Assembly (NCBI RefSeq): GCF_020524035.2
Contig: NZ_CP129013.1
Location: 2,531,822-2,595,821, forward strand
Source: Bacillus carboniphilus
GTDB taxonomy: Bacteria; Bacillota; Bacilli; Bacillales; JAIVKR01
Direction of reading: 5' to 3'
Length of the DNA: 64,000 nt
Shown: one piece after another, positions 56,867-64,000 of the stretch
Layout of the letters: every line of letters begins with the position of its first letter
Numbering within the stretch: the first letter of the stretch is position 1
Translations under genes and position numbers: made by a program
Notes under the pieces: generated by a model
What the model saw: only the letters and a program-made list of their open reading frames with translations
Told to the model about the DNA's origin: nothing
The model's database searches: none

Positions 56867-57618
56867 TATAAGCTAGGTTTACCTTTCTTTTTAACAAGAC
56901 TCTTTTGTTCCCATTTAAACGTCTTAACGGCTAATAATGTCATGATAATAAAATAACTTCCTAGCGAAATGATCGCCATAATCATCGAATCATACTCACT
57001 TGTTAGCATCCCTTTCAATGCTTTTACATAGTATTCAAATGGAAGTATTTTTCCTAAAACAACTACCCAGTCAGGCGCACTGTTTAACGAATAAAAAGCC
57101 TCACTCATGAGAATCATAGGTAACTGAATTAAATTACAGTACATATTAATTTGTCCTTCATTGTTAGCCAGATTAGCAATGAAAAATCCAATACTTGAAA
57201 AGCATAAACAAGCAAGCATGGTCAGTAACAAAGGAGAAAAAATCATTTCTAATGATAGCTCTAATTGAAAAAAGAGCATCCCTGCTAGCCAAATGACCAT
57301 ATTTATCATTACACCTAGAAAAGTTCGAGCTAACGTCATAATCGTGACAAATGAAAAGGTCGTAAACGGAGTCAAGTTTAATAGCTTATAAACGCCTCGG
57401 TTTCGTTGAAAGTGAATTTGAAAAGCAATCCCCTGCATGCCCCAAATGGTCGTGCTAATGGCGGTCACACCAGCGACAATGTTTACAGGCATTGCTCCTT
57501 CATCAAAATAGAGACCTAACCCAATTAACAAAACGAAAGGAAAGATTAGTGAATAACCTAAAGATATCTTATCTCTTAATGAAGTAGTAATCATTGAGCG
57601 AAAGATTACACTAATCAT
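56860..57618 (-). CDS. ABC-2 type transporter permease
   Basis: A 252-residue protein with six transmembrane helices, beginning MISVIFRSMITTSLRDK and ending in a Lys-rich tail near the MITE-like copy 2, whose flank overlaps the last codons. The ABC ATPase gene upstream overlaps it by eight bases. The substrate is unknown. A shared operator suggests control by the nearby PadR protein. Confidence 0.85.
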   Translation of the reverse strand: MISVIFRSMITTSLRDKISLGYSLIFPFVLLIGLGLYFDEGAMPVNIVAGVTAISTTIWGMQGIAFQIHFQRNRGVYKLLNLTPFTTFSFVTIMTLARTFLGVMINMVIWLAGMLFFQLELSLEMIFSPLLLTMLACLCFSSIGFFIANLANNEGQINMYCNLIQLPMILMSEAFYSLNSAPDWVVVLGKILPFEYYVKALKGMLTSEYDSMIMAIISLGSYFIIMTLLAVKTFKWEQKSLVKKKGKPSLYS

Positions 57619-58323
57619 TGGTCATCTCCTCCTTATCCGTAAGGTGTAAATAGAGACTTTCTAAATTGTCGACATCATATTGTTGACATAACTCTTGTGG
57701 ATGTCCTTCGGCGACAATCTTTCCTTGATCAATCATAAGTAACCTTGAGGCTAGATTCATGACCTCTCCCATATCATGAGATGTAAATACAATTGTAGTA
57801 CCTAATTGGAACAACTGCTGAATTAGCTGGTGAATTTCTTTTCGAGAGCGTGGGTCTAGTGCTGAGGTTGGTTCATCTAAAAATAATAATTTTGGGTTGT
57901 GGACCATCGCGATGGCAATGGCTAGCCGTTTTTGCTGCCCTCCTGATAACCTAGTGGCTTCTGTGTCCCCTACTTTCTCTAATCCACAAGAAGACAGTAA
58001 TGCTAGCACTTTTTCCGTAGAAATCCTCTTTTTATAAAAAGCAGCAAACAATTTAATATTCTCTATCGTGGTCAAGCCAGGGAAGAAAGGAACAGACTGC
58101 AGCTGAACACCAATATATTCCTTGAAAAGAGGATCCCAATAATTCACTTCCCCTTGATCTGCTTTTCTCAAGCCAACGATGATTTCTAATAACGTTGTTT
58201 TTCCTGCTCCATTGGGACCAATGACCGCCAAAATTTCATTCTCAACAATATTGAGGCTCACGTCATGGACTACGTGGCGATCACCATACCTCTTTTTTTT
58301 AAGTGCTTTCCTTTAATAAACAA
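57611..58323 (-). pseudogene. ABC transporter ATP-binding protein, N-terminal frameshift
   Basis: The long frame begins at GTG 58261 with MSLNIVENE and holds Walker A GPNGAGKTT, the signature LSGGQQKR and Walker B LLFLDEP. The expected first strand is missing there. A TTG at 58323 behind GAGGTGAT starts FIKGKHLKKRYGDRHVVHDV if one base is removed from the T8 run at 58293-58300 (A8 on the coding strand). So the true gene is about 237 codons with a homopolymer indel. It powers the ABC-2 permease encoded next to it. Confidence 0.8.
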
Positions 58324-58357
58324 CTTTATCACCTCATTAAGGTTTAATCAAAGATAT

Positions 58358-58376
58358 ATACTCAACGTTGAATAAA
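58358..58376. promoter_or_regulatory. Candidate PadR operator 2
   Basis: ATACTCAACGTTGAATAAA, 35 bases ahead of the ABC operon start, is nearly the inverse of the site before padR (one substitution in the shared TATTCAAnGTTGAGTAT core). Confidence 0.65.
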
Positions 58377-58616
58377 TATCTTTGACTTTATTCTAACCTG
58401 AATATCTTAAAAAGAAAAGGTGAAAGTTTCGACAAAAAAGCACCCCTCAGGATGCTTATAAATCCTCTAACTCTACCATTACTAGGTCAAAAATCGAGTT
58501 TGCAAATGTGAGCGTATAATAGAGTGTAAATCAGAAGATTTTCTTAAAAAAGAGAGATTGACAGAAATTATTCACTTGAGTAAAATAAGGAAAATACAAT
58601 TAGGTTGGTGATAAAT

Positions 58617-59183
58617 ATGCTGGAAACGAAACCTATATTTGAAGACTTACCTACTATAGAAACAGATCGTTTAATACTTAGAAAAATGTCAGAGGATGAT
58701 GTTGATGACCTTTTCCATTACGGTTCTGATAAAGAAGTGACAAAATATTTAACGTGGGAAACGTATCATTCAAAAGAAGACGCTCTTTCATTTATCCAAT
58801 ATGCCTTAACACAATATGAGAACAAACAGCCTGCTCCTTGGGCCATTGAGTATAAAGAAGACAATAAATTTATTGGGACGATTGACTTTAGATCCAAACA
58901 AGGGATAGGTAAAATGGGCTATGTGATAGCAAAAGAGTATTGGGGAAAAGGGATCATGACTGAAGTAGTTTCTGAGGTCATTGCATTTGCTTTTAAAAAT
59001 ACTGATGCCGTTCGCATTCAAGCAGAATGTTTTCTTCATAATATCGGTTCCGCTCGTGTAATGGAGAAAGTCGGGATGACCTATGAGGGAATTTTAAGAA
59101 AAGCCCTTTATGCAAAAGGAACTCACCATGATGTGAAGATGTATTCTATTTTGAGAGAAGAATTCATTAAACATGAGAAGTGA
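58617..59183 (+). CDS. GNAT acetyltransferase, RimJ/RimL type
   Basis: A 188-residue protein: ETDRLILRKMSEDDV at the N-terminus, the acetyl-CoA site GYVIAKEYWGKGIMTE and the C-terminal HNIGSARVMEKVGMTYEGILRK block. The substrate is unknown. The ATG at 58617 follows GGTGAT; TTG 58605 is an alternative. Its end overlaps the next gene by 11 bases. Confidence 0.85.
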   Translation: MLETKPIFEDLPTIETDRLILRKMSEDDVDDLFHYGSDKEVTKYLTWETYHSKEDALSFIQYALTQYENKQPAPWAIEYKEDNKFIGTIDFRSKQGIGKMGYVIAKEYWGKGIMTEVVSEVIAFAFKNTDAVRIQAECFLHNIGSARVMEKVGMTYEGILRKALYAKGTHHDVKMYSILREEFIKHEK

Positions 59184-59646
59184 ACTACTTTACAATGAAT
59201 TTATAAATATAGCAAAACGATTGAACCGAACATTAAATATAACCCCTATCCTCTATTGTTCTTTAGGACTTGAGGTTGTGACCGAACTAGAGATGTCACC
59301 TCAAGATATAGATATCCTAGTTCCTATAAGGTACATTGAAGATGATTGGCCAATGTTAAAAGAAACGATGGAAGGGTTAGAGTACAAATTAGTCGATTTG
59401 CATGAACATAAATTTGCAAATGAAAGGTTTGAAGTGGGTTTTGCTTTCGAGGAAGATTTATTACCATTTGCAGGCGTTAATGATAAGGGACTAGACGTAT
59501 TAAAGGATAGTGATGCATTCTACCGTCTGTTAACAGTCCGAGACTATCTCAAAGTATATAGAAAATCCTCAATTGATGGTTACCGAAAAACAAAAAATAA
59601 TGGAAAGGATCTCAAAAAGATCGCACTTTTAGAAAGTCTTTTATAG
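59173..59646 (+). CDS. Nucleotidyltransferase-like protein of unknown function
   Basis: A 157-residue protein in which SLGLEV...SPQDIDILVP resembles the GS-x-DID motif of nucleotidyltransferases of the MNT/aminoglycoside type. The leading GS is altered to SLGLEV, so activity is uncertain. The remainder (LLTVRDYLKVYRK near the end) is helical. It starts inside the end of the GNAT gene and is probably co-translated. The pair may form a small-molecule modification unit. Confidence 0.5.
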   Translation: MRSELLYNEFINIAKRLNRTLNITPILYCSLGLEVVTELEMSPQDIDILVPIRYIEDDWPMLKETMEGLEYKLVDLHEHKFANERFEVGFAFEEDLLPFAGVNDKGLDVLKDSDAFYRLLTVRDYLKVYRKSSIDGYRKTKNNGKDLKKIALLESLL

Positions 59647-59838
59647 CTCCATCAAAGGAGGTGTTCTCTTCATTAAACAGAGCTCACCTTTTTAAATTCC
59701 CCCTTAATTTGTTCTTTATACATTAGCAGTTAGCAAAAGATGAAGATAGCCTTCCAAGTACAATCAACAAACCGCATCTTACTTTCCTTACAAGATAAAT
59801 TTTCGTCTCTTCTACTTTTTACACAATCAATTTACTTA

Positions 59839-59879
59839 TAGAATCCGGTGCTCCCCTTAATGGGAACCGGATGGTTTTT
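59839..59879 (+). terminator. Terminator-like hairpin
   Basis: ATCCGGT pairs with ACCGGAT around GCTCCCCTTAATGGGA, followed by a short T run. It lies in the 300-base gap after the nucleotidyltransferase-like gene; a weaker AGGTG/CACCT hairpin is at about 59653-59692. Confidence 0.6.
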
Positions 59880-59945
59880 AGTGATAAAAACCAATAAATG
59901 TTCACTTGATAAAATACTTGTCAAGGTAGTTCAAATAGAATTTTA

Positions 59946-60455
59946 TTATCTCCCCCAGCTATAATAGACAAACTTCACCTTTTTCCCATTCATATCATAT
60001 TCATCATTACTAACCGAAATTCGTTTGAAGTCATTGTTTTGTAACGTTTTTTGTGAAGCCAAATTGTTCGTCGTTGTTTTAGCCTTTATCTTTTCTATTC
60101 CAAATTGTTGAGACTCCTCTAATAAAAGCTTTAACGCTTTTGTTGCTATCCTCTTACCTATATAATTCTCTCCTATCCTATAACCAACATGAGCAAGATT
60201 TTCTTTTTTATCAATATTGACTAAGTTCATTCTACCGACAATTTGATTTATGTTGTTCTTTATCAAATAAAAATGAGACAAACCACCTTCTTGTTCAGTT
60301 AATAACTCTTAAAGTCTTAGATTGAAGGTATTGTAGCTATAGTAATCTTCTCCTCTACTTGGTACCATTTTTTCAAAAAAAACTCTGTTATCACACTCAA
60401 ACTGAAACAAATCTTGCGCGTCTCTCTTTTTTAGTTTACCGATTCTAATTTCCAC
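59946..60455 (-). pseudogene. GNAT acetyltransferase with an internal stop codon
   Basis: From GTG 60455 (AGGGGAT eight bases upstream) the frame reads VEIRIGKLKKRDAQDLFQFE and continues to 59946, giving 169 codons. One TAA at 60309-60311 (codon 49) interrupts it between YNTFNLRL and ELLTEQEGGLSHFYLI. The downstream part has the acetyl-CoA motif YRIGENYIGKRIATKAL. All else is intact. Either the gene is recently inactivated or the base is an error. Confidence 0.7.
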
Positions 60456-60560
60456 GTCTTCATCCCCTTCATTTGCTTTCTTATAGCTTTTCTTTCCTAA
60501 TTCCTTTTCGCACGAACAAAATTGATCCGATCGACATGATTAATAATGGGTATCCCAGTA

Positions 60561-60765
60561 AGAAAAGCGGAAGAGCCCGTTTAGCAACGAAGGGGCTTGA
60601 GTACTCCGTATGAGATAAAGGAAACACGAAAAGCCGCAGGCTTCGATGTTGACTTATCATAAGGAGGAGGGCGAAAACTTACGAGTTGCTGGGCGCTGGA
60701 GCTAGACAACGATGAAAGCACTCTCTTATAAAGGACAAAGTTTATACTTTCTGATCTTTTAAAAG
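60561..60765 (+). repeat. AGAAAAGCG...GGAGCTAGACA repeat without cassette
   Basis: 149 bases (60561-60709) match 7811-7959 with about three differences, then the conserved right arm (AAAGCACTCTCTTATAAAGGACAAA...). No gene is supported here; its right arm overlaps the end of the small membrane gene that follows on the minus strand. Confidence 0.8.
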
Positions 60766-60951
60766 TAAACCAACAGCTTCCCATCCTCTCACGACAAAAT
60801 ACCCCCAGCTACCTATTAGGACTGATATAACGCAACCTATATAACCAGGAATTTTTGCAACCCAAGAACGATATCTAATCCTTAGAACGACTGAAACAAT
60901 AAGGACTACAACACCAATCACTAGCCCCATTCCGAATGGAAAGAAGTTCAT
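60742..60951 (-). CDS. Small membrane protein, YesK-like
   Basis: A 69-residue protein with two hydrophobic helices (FPFGMGLVIGVVVLIVSVV and GYIGCVISVLIGSWGYFVV). The ATG at 60951 follows AAAGGGG. An in-frame ATG at 60984 overlaps the stop codon of the upstream gene (ATGA) and is the alternative. Similarity to YesK is only in style. The C-terminus runs into the repeat at 60561-60765, so its natural end may have changed. Confidence 0.45.
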   Translation of the reverse strand: MNFFPFGMGLVIGVVVLIVSVVLRIRYRSWVAKIPGYIGCVISVLIGSWGYFVVRGWEAVGLLLKDQKV

Positions 60952-60980
60952 TGTATTCCCCTTTACATAAATGACTTTTT

Positions 60981-61268
60981 TCATCCCAAAAGATGAGTGA
61001 TTAAATAATGAAAACTAAGGGCTCCTAAACTAGTCACGCTTAATACTAAAACTGAAAACGATAAATAAACATAATTTGCAGTCTCTTTTCTTGATCGAAA
61101 AAGAACCAAGATAGCTAGACAAAAGCTAGTAATAAAAAAGATCGTCCACATAATAGGAGATCCCAAAGTTTCAAACATCATTATGTAGCGAACAAAATAT
61201 ATCACATGGACTAAGATCAATAACATCAGCACTGTATTTTTCATAACTGTAACACCATTATTATTCAT
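60981..61268 (-). CDS. Small membrane protein of unknown function
   Basis: A 95-residue protein with three hydrophobic helices (about residues 9-30, 38-57 and 66-90). No family recognised. It is followed directly by the YesK-like gene, with overlapping start and stop codons if the longer start of that gene is used, so the two form a small membrane-protein operon. GGGA lies upstream of the ATG. Confidence 0.5.
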   Translation of the reverse strand: MNNNGVTVMKNTVLMLLILVHVIYFVRYIMMFETLGSPIMWTIFFITSFCLAILVLFRSRKETANYVYLSFSVLVLSVTSLGALSFHYLITHLLG

Positions 61269-61593
61269 AAAAACAAATCCCTCTTCCAGTAAAGCTACTA
61301 AAAGACCTTTCCCTATTCATTCGCTCTCGTATTTTTAGTTTATTATACCATAAATGGGATAAAACAAATCTTCCTTTCTTGTAAATTACCTTTCACCATA
61401 CTAATAAGATGTGACTGTCCTTTTCGACAAACCTTTGCAATCACTCATTTGCGGAAACCTTATCTGTTCAACTGTTCACAAAGAAGTCAAAAAAAGTTGT
61501 TTGCTCATTGATTCACACAATGTATAATTAAGACGTATTAATAATTGTTCAGTATTTCACAAACATAAGTATTTGATAAAGGAGCGATTTAAA
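61269..61593. other. AT-rich gap between divergent genes
   Basis: No gene or repeat is visible in this 325-base stretch, which must hold the promoters of the small membrane operon and the MFS gene. Confidence 0.5.
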
Positions 61594-62856
61594 ATGAAAC
61601 AAAAAAACCGTTGGCTCATTGCTTTATCTGCCATCGCTATTCACCTTTCCATCGGTTCTGTCTATGCATACAGTGTATATAAAACACCAATTCATGATGA
61701 ACTAGGATGGAGTAGTACCCAAACAGCTTTAGCTTTCACCATTGCTATTTTCTGTTTAGGTACATCCGCTGCCTTCTTTGGTAAAGTCGTTGAAAAGAAA
61801 GGGCCAAGGTTTTCGGCTATTGTCGCAGCGATTCTTTTTGCTAGTGGACTAATCGGAACTGGATTTGCCATTCAATTCGAATCTTTAATTGGTTATTACT
61901 TAACATACGGACTATTAAGTGGAATGGGACTTGGGATTGGTTATATTGCCCCTGTTTCAACATTAGTGAAATGGTTCCCAGATCGTCGCGGTCTGGCAAC
62001 AGGTATGGCGGTTATGGGCTTCGGTGCTGGTGCATTAATTTGTAGCCCTGTTGCAAACTACTTAATTCAAACCGTTGGCTTATCACAAACATTTTTCATC
62101 CTTGGTGTCACTTACTTTATTTTAATGATTTCTGGAGCTTTATATATTGCTAGACCGGAAGAAGGCTGGAAACCAGCAGGTATGGAAGAAAAAGCAGCCA
62201 AATCGAAAGTGAAAGTAAAAGAAGACTTGGCCCAACTAACAGCAAACGAAGCAATTAAAACAAAACGTTTTTGGATGCTTTGGATCATGATGTTTATTAA
62301 CATCTCTTGCGGAATCATGTTAATCTCTGTTGCCTCTCCAATGGCGCAAGAAAAAGTAGGGATGACAGCCGTTGCCGCAGCAAGTATGGTTGGAATTATG
62401 GGCTTCTTCAATGGTGGTGGTCGTATTGCGTGGGCGACAGCTTCTGATTATTTAGGAAGAACAAACGTATTTACCATATTCTTCGCTATCCAGCTTGTAG
62501 CTTTTTTAATTTTACCGAACGTTTCAAGCCAAGCGTTGTTCATCACACTCATTTTTATTATCTTAACAATATACGGTGGCGGTTTTGCTTCTTTACCAGC
62601 CTTTATCGGCGACTTATTCGGAACAAAGCAATTAGGAGCGATTCACGGTTACTTACTAACTGCATGGTCCATGGCAGGCGTATTCGGCCCCATGCTTGTA
62701 TCCTATATTAAAGATACAACAAATAGTTATAATGCTACTTTCTATATCTTTGCTGTATTCATTACAATTGCCCTAATCACTTCTTTTATGATTCGCTTAG
62801 ATATTAAGAAAGTAAGAGAAGAATCAAAAGGACAATTAAAGGAAAAACTAGCATAA
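61594..62856 (+). CDS. MFS transporter, OFA (oxalate/formate antiporter-like) family
   Basis: A 420-residue, 12-helix major facilitator. Typical parts are the start NRWLIALSAIAIHLSIGSVYAYSV, the loop GPRFSAIVAAI, GIGYIAPVSTLVKWFPDRRG in helices 4-5, and GGGFASLPAFIGDLFGTKQLG in helix 10. The family exchanges small carboxylates, but the substrate here is unknown. The ATG at 61594 follows AAAGGAG; a TTG at 61573 is in frame. Monocistronic. Confidence 0.85.
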   Translation: MKQKNRWLIALSAIAIHLSIGSVYAYSVYKTPIHDELGWSSTQTALAFTIAIFCLGTSAAFFGKVVEKKGPRFSAIVAAILFASGLIGTGFAIQFESLIGYYLTYGLLSGMGLGIGYIAPVSTLVKWFPDRRGLATGMAVMGFGAGALICSPVANYLIQTVGLSQTFFILGVTYFILMISGALYIARPEEGWKPAGMEEKAAKSKVKVKEDLAQLTANEAIKTKRFWMLWIMMFINISCGIMLISVASPMAQEKVGMTAVAAASMVGIMGFFNGGGRIAWATASDYLGRTNVFTIFFAIQLVAFLILPNVSSQALFITLIFIILTIYGGGFASLPAFIGDLFGTKQLGAIHGYLLTAWSMAGVFGPMLVSYIKDTTNSYNATFYIFAVFITIALITSFMIRLDIKKVREESKGQLKEKLA

Positions 62857-62863
62857 CTATATG

Positions 62864-62898
62864 AAAGCTATACTTCTCAATCAGGGGTATAGCTTTTT
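62864..62898 (+). terminator. Terminator after the MFS gene
   Basis: AAAGCTATAC pairs with GTATAGCTTT and is followed by T residues. Confidence 0.85.
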
Positions 62899-63006
62899 AT
62901 TTTTGACTATTAAAATATTGTTCTCATAACATTTTCTTTTTGGACCAGCAAGAAAATTTTTGATATTGTTTAAGACTAGGGTAAGTATTAGACAGGAGCG
63001 TAAACA

Positions 63007-63660
63007 ATGAGAAAATCAGTTATTTTTGATATGGATGGGACGTTATTTCAAACAAATAAAATCTTAGAGTTATCATTAGAAGATACGTTTAACTATTTGA
63101 AATCATTAGGAAAGTGGGATGGTCACACCCCGATAGAAAAATATCGTGAAATCATGGGAGTTCCTTTACCTGAAGTTTGGGAGACGTTATTACCTAACCA
63201 CACAATGAAAATCAGAGAAGAAGTCAATCAATATTTTCTTGAAACGCTAGTGGAAAATATCCATAGAGGAAAAGGTGCATTATACCCTCATGTAGAATCC
63301 ATTTTGACCCATTTAAAAGAGAATGATTATTCGTTATTTATAGCCAGCAATGGGTTAACAACGTATTTAGAAGCAATTGTAACCCAGTATCATTTGGATC
63401 GTTGGGTCTCTGAAGTATTTAGCATCGAACAAATTCAAACCTTGAATAAATCGGATTTAGTAAAGAGGATTATAGATAAATATGACGTAAAAGCGGGAGC
63501 AGTCGTTGGCGATCGCTTGTCAGACATTAAGGCCGCTAAAGAAAATGGATTAATTTCAATAGGGTGTCGTTTCGATTTTGCAAAGGAGGAGGAGCTTTCT
63601 CAAGCTGATTTTGTGGTAAATGACCTGATGGAATTAGAAAACTTATTGATTAAGAAATAG
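63007..63660 (+). CDS. HAD hydrolase (phosphatase, PGP/Gph-like)
   Basis: A 217-residue HAD protein: motif I FDMDGTLFQT, a helical cap at about residues 20-85, motif II ASNGL, a conserved lysine in LNKSDLVKR and motif IV VGDRLSDIKAA. It is probably a small-molecule phosphatase; the substrate is unknown. GGAGCG lies seven bases before the ATG. No partner gene is adjacent. Confidence 0.82.
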   Translation: MRKSVIFDMDGTLFQTNKILELSLEDTFNYLKSLGKWDGHTPIEKYREIMGVPLPEVWETLLPNHTMKIREEVNQYFLETLVENIHRGKGALYPHVESILTHLKENDYSLFIASNGLTTYLEAIVTQYHLDRWVSEVFSIEQIQTLNKSDLVKRIIDKYDVKAGAVVGDRLSDIKAAKENGLISIGCRFDFAKEEELSQADFVVNDLMELENLLIKK

Positions 63661-63780
63661 ACCACCTAAATATCTTTCTAAAAGGAAAATTAGACGGTCC
63701 CTTTCAACCCTAAATCGCTCTCTATTCCCTTTTGGTAAAGTGCGAATTAGGTTCCTTATAAGGGGTGAAACATAAACCTT

Positions 63781-63999
63781 TTACAACACACTTACGTAAA
63801 GATTTAGGGAATCTTCAACTTCACTGGCAATAAGGCGAATAAAGTCGTCGTAATGATGAGTAATATGTGACTCATCTAAAGCTTCATAGTAAGCTAAGCA
63901 ATTTTCCACCTTAATAATAATAGGCGGATAGCCATTTTTCATTAATTCTAAGTTGAGCAAAAGTCGTGCGGTTCGACCGTTACCGTCTATAAATGGGTG
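63781..63999 (-). CDS. Fic/DOC family protein, C-terminal part (5' end outside window)
   Basis: The minus strand from the window edge gives 72 residues starting HPFIDGNGRTARLLLNLELM, the complete Fic core motif HPFxDGNGRT, which catalyses AMP transfer from ATP to hydroxyl groups. The rest (YPPIIIKVENCLAYYEALD...) is the usual Fic C-terminal helix region. The inhibitory helix would lie outside the window, so its class cannot be judged. Confidence 0.87.
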   Translation of the reverse strand, partial: HPFIDGNGRTARLLLNLELMKNGYPPIIIKVENCLAYYEALDESHITHHYDDFIRLIASEVEDSLNLYVSVL

Positions 64000-64000
64000 A

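Noticed and set aside
56697-56897. 66-codon minus-strand frame
   Set aside because: It consists mostly of MITE-like copy 2 sequence and overlaps the end of the permease gene in another frame.
58437-58468. GCACCC/GGATGC hairpin with A/T run
   Set aside because: It resembles a minus-strand terminator, but no minus-strand gene ends nearby; it may be a remnant.

Overview
The window looks like chromosomal DNA of a low-GC, endospore-forming member of the Bacillaceae. Evidence is the set of sporulation and germination genes (rsfA, cwlJ, gerQ), many Bacillus-type families (LipL, HemQ, YwdI, YwdK, YebE and YtrA types), TTG/GTG starts behind strong AGGAGG-type ribosome sites, and a gene order that recalls the B. 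subtilis ywf/ywd region. I cannot name the species. There is no rRNA, tRNA, CRISPR array, prophage or intact transposase gene.

Layout. 1-5.8 kb: HD phosphohydrolase (ywfO type), a DUF1450 protein, rsfA, lipL, pta and hemQ. 6-7.8 kb: a membrane protein and the cwlJ-gerQ germination pair. 8.4-12.8 kb: a ba3-type cytochrome oxidase (subunits I, II and a small IIA-like subunit) beside an Fnr regulator, with FNR-type palindromes before both, then a degenerate MobA-like protein and a DUF423 protein. 13-16.2 kb: YebE-like and DUF4181 membrane proteins, YwdI, a K+ channel and ung. 16.4-18.6 kb: TPP riboswitch and thiC. 19-24.2 kb: galE, an L,D-transpeptidase, a cluster of DnaA boxes, a YjiH-type transporter and rsgA. 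24.4-27 kb: an ECF sigma factor with its membrane partner, and a nitroreductase behind a Fur box. 27.5-32.5 kb: a giant modular GH16 beta-glucanase with C-terminal cell-wall-binding repeats. 32.6-38 kb: TetR regulator with aldo/keto reductase, NTF2-like, GNAT, hydrolase and YafY genes. 38-43 kb: threonine catabolism (kbl, SDR-type threonine dehydrogenase, HAD) and L-lactate permease. 43-47.3 kb: TM2 proteins, a duplicated 173-bp hairpin element and topB. 47.5-64 kb: usp, YhgE/Pip, moaB, a DUF1906 protein, a YtrA-type GntR/ABC operon, a PadR/CHY and ABC system, acetyltransferases, an OFA-type MFS transporter, a HAD phosphatase and the 3' end of a fic gene.

Two features cut across the window. 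First, intergenic spaces carry at least three families of non-coding repeats: a MITE-like element with terminal inverted repeats and apparent 7-bp target duplications; a long element beginning AGAAAAGCG and ending GGAGCTAGACA, whose interior holds hairpin cassettes with a constant loop and co-varying stems; and a 173-bp string of eight small hairpins present twice. Second, nine otherwise normal genes (pta, coxA, coxB, thiC, the YjiH-type gene, the GH16 gene, the aldo/keto reductase, topB and an ABC ATPase) carry single-base indels, many in G or A runs. A tenth gene, for an acetyltransferase, has only an in-frame stop. This pattern suggests assembly or homopolymer errors more than mass gene decay.

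Regulatory sites that can be read directly are the TPP riboswitch with its terminator, FNR boxes, a Fur box, an ECF-type autoregulatory promoter, and paired operators for the PadR and GntR regulators. They link most regulators in the window to neighbouring genes.
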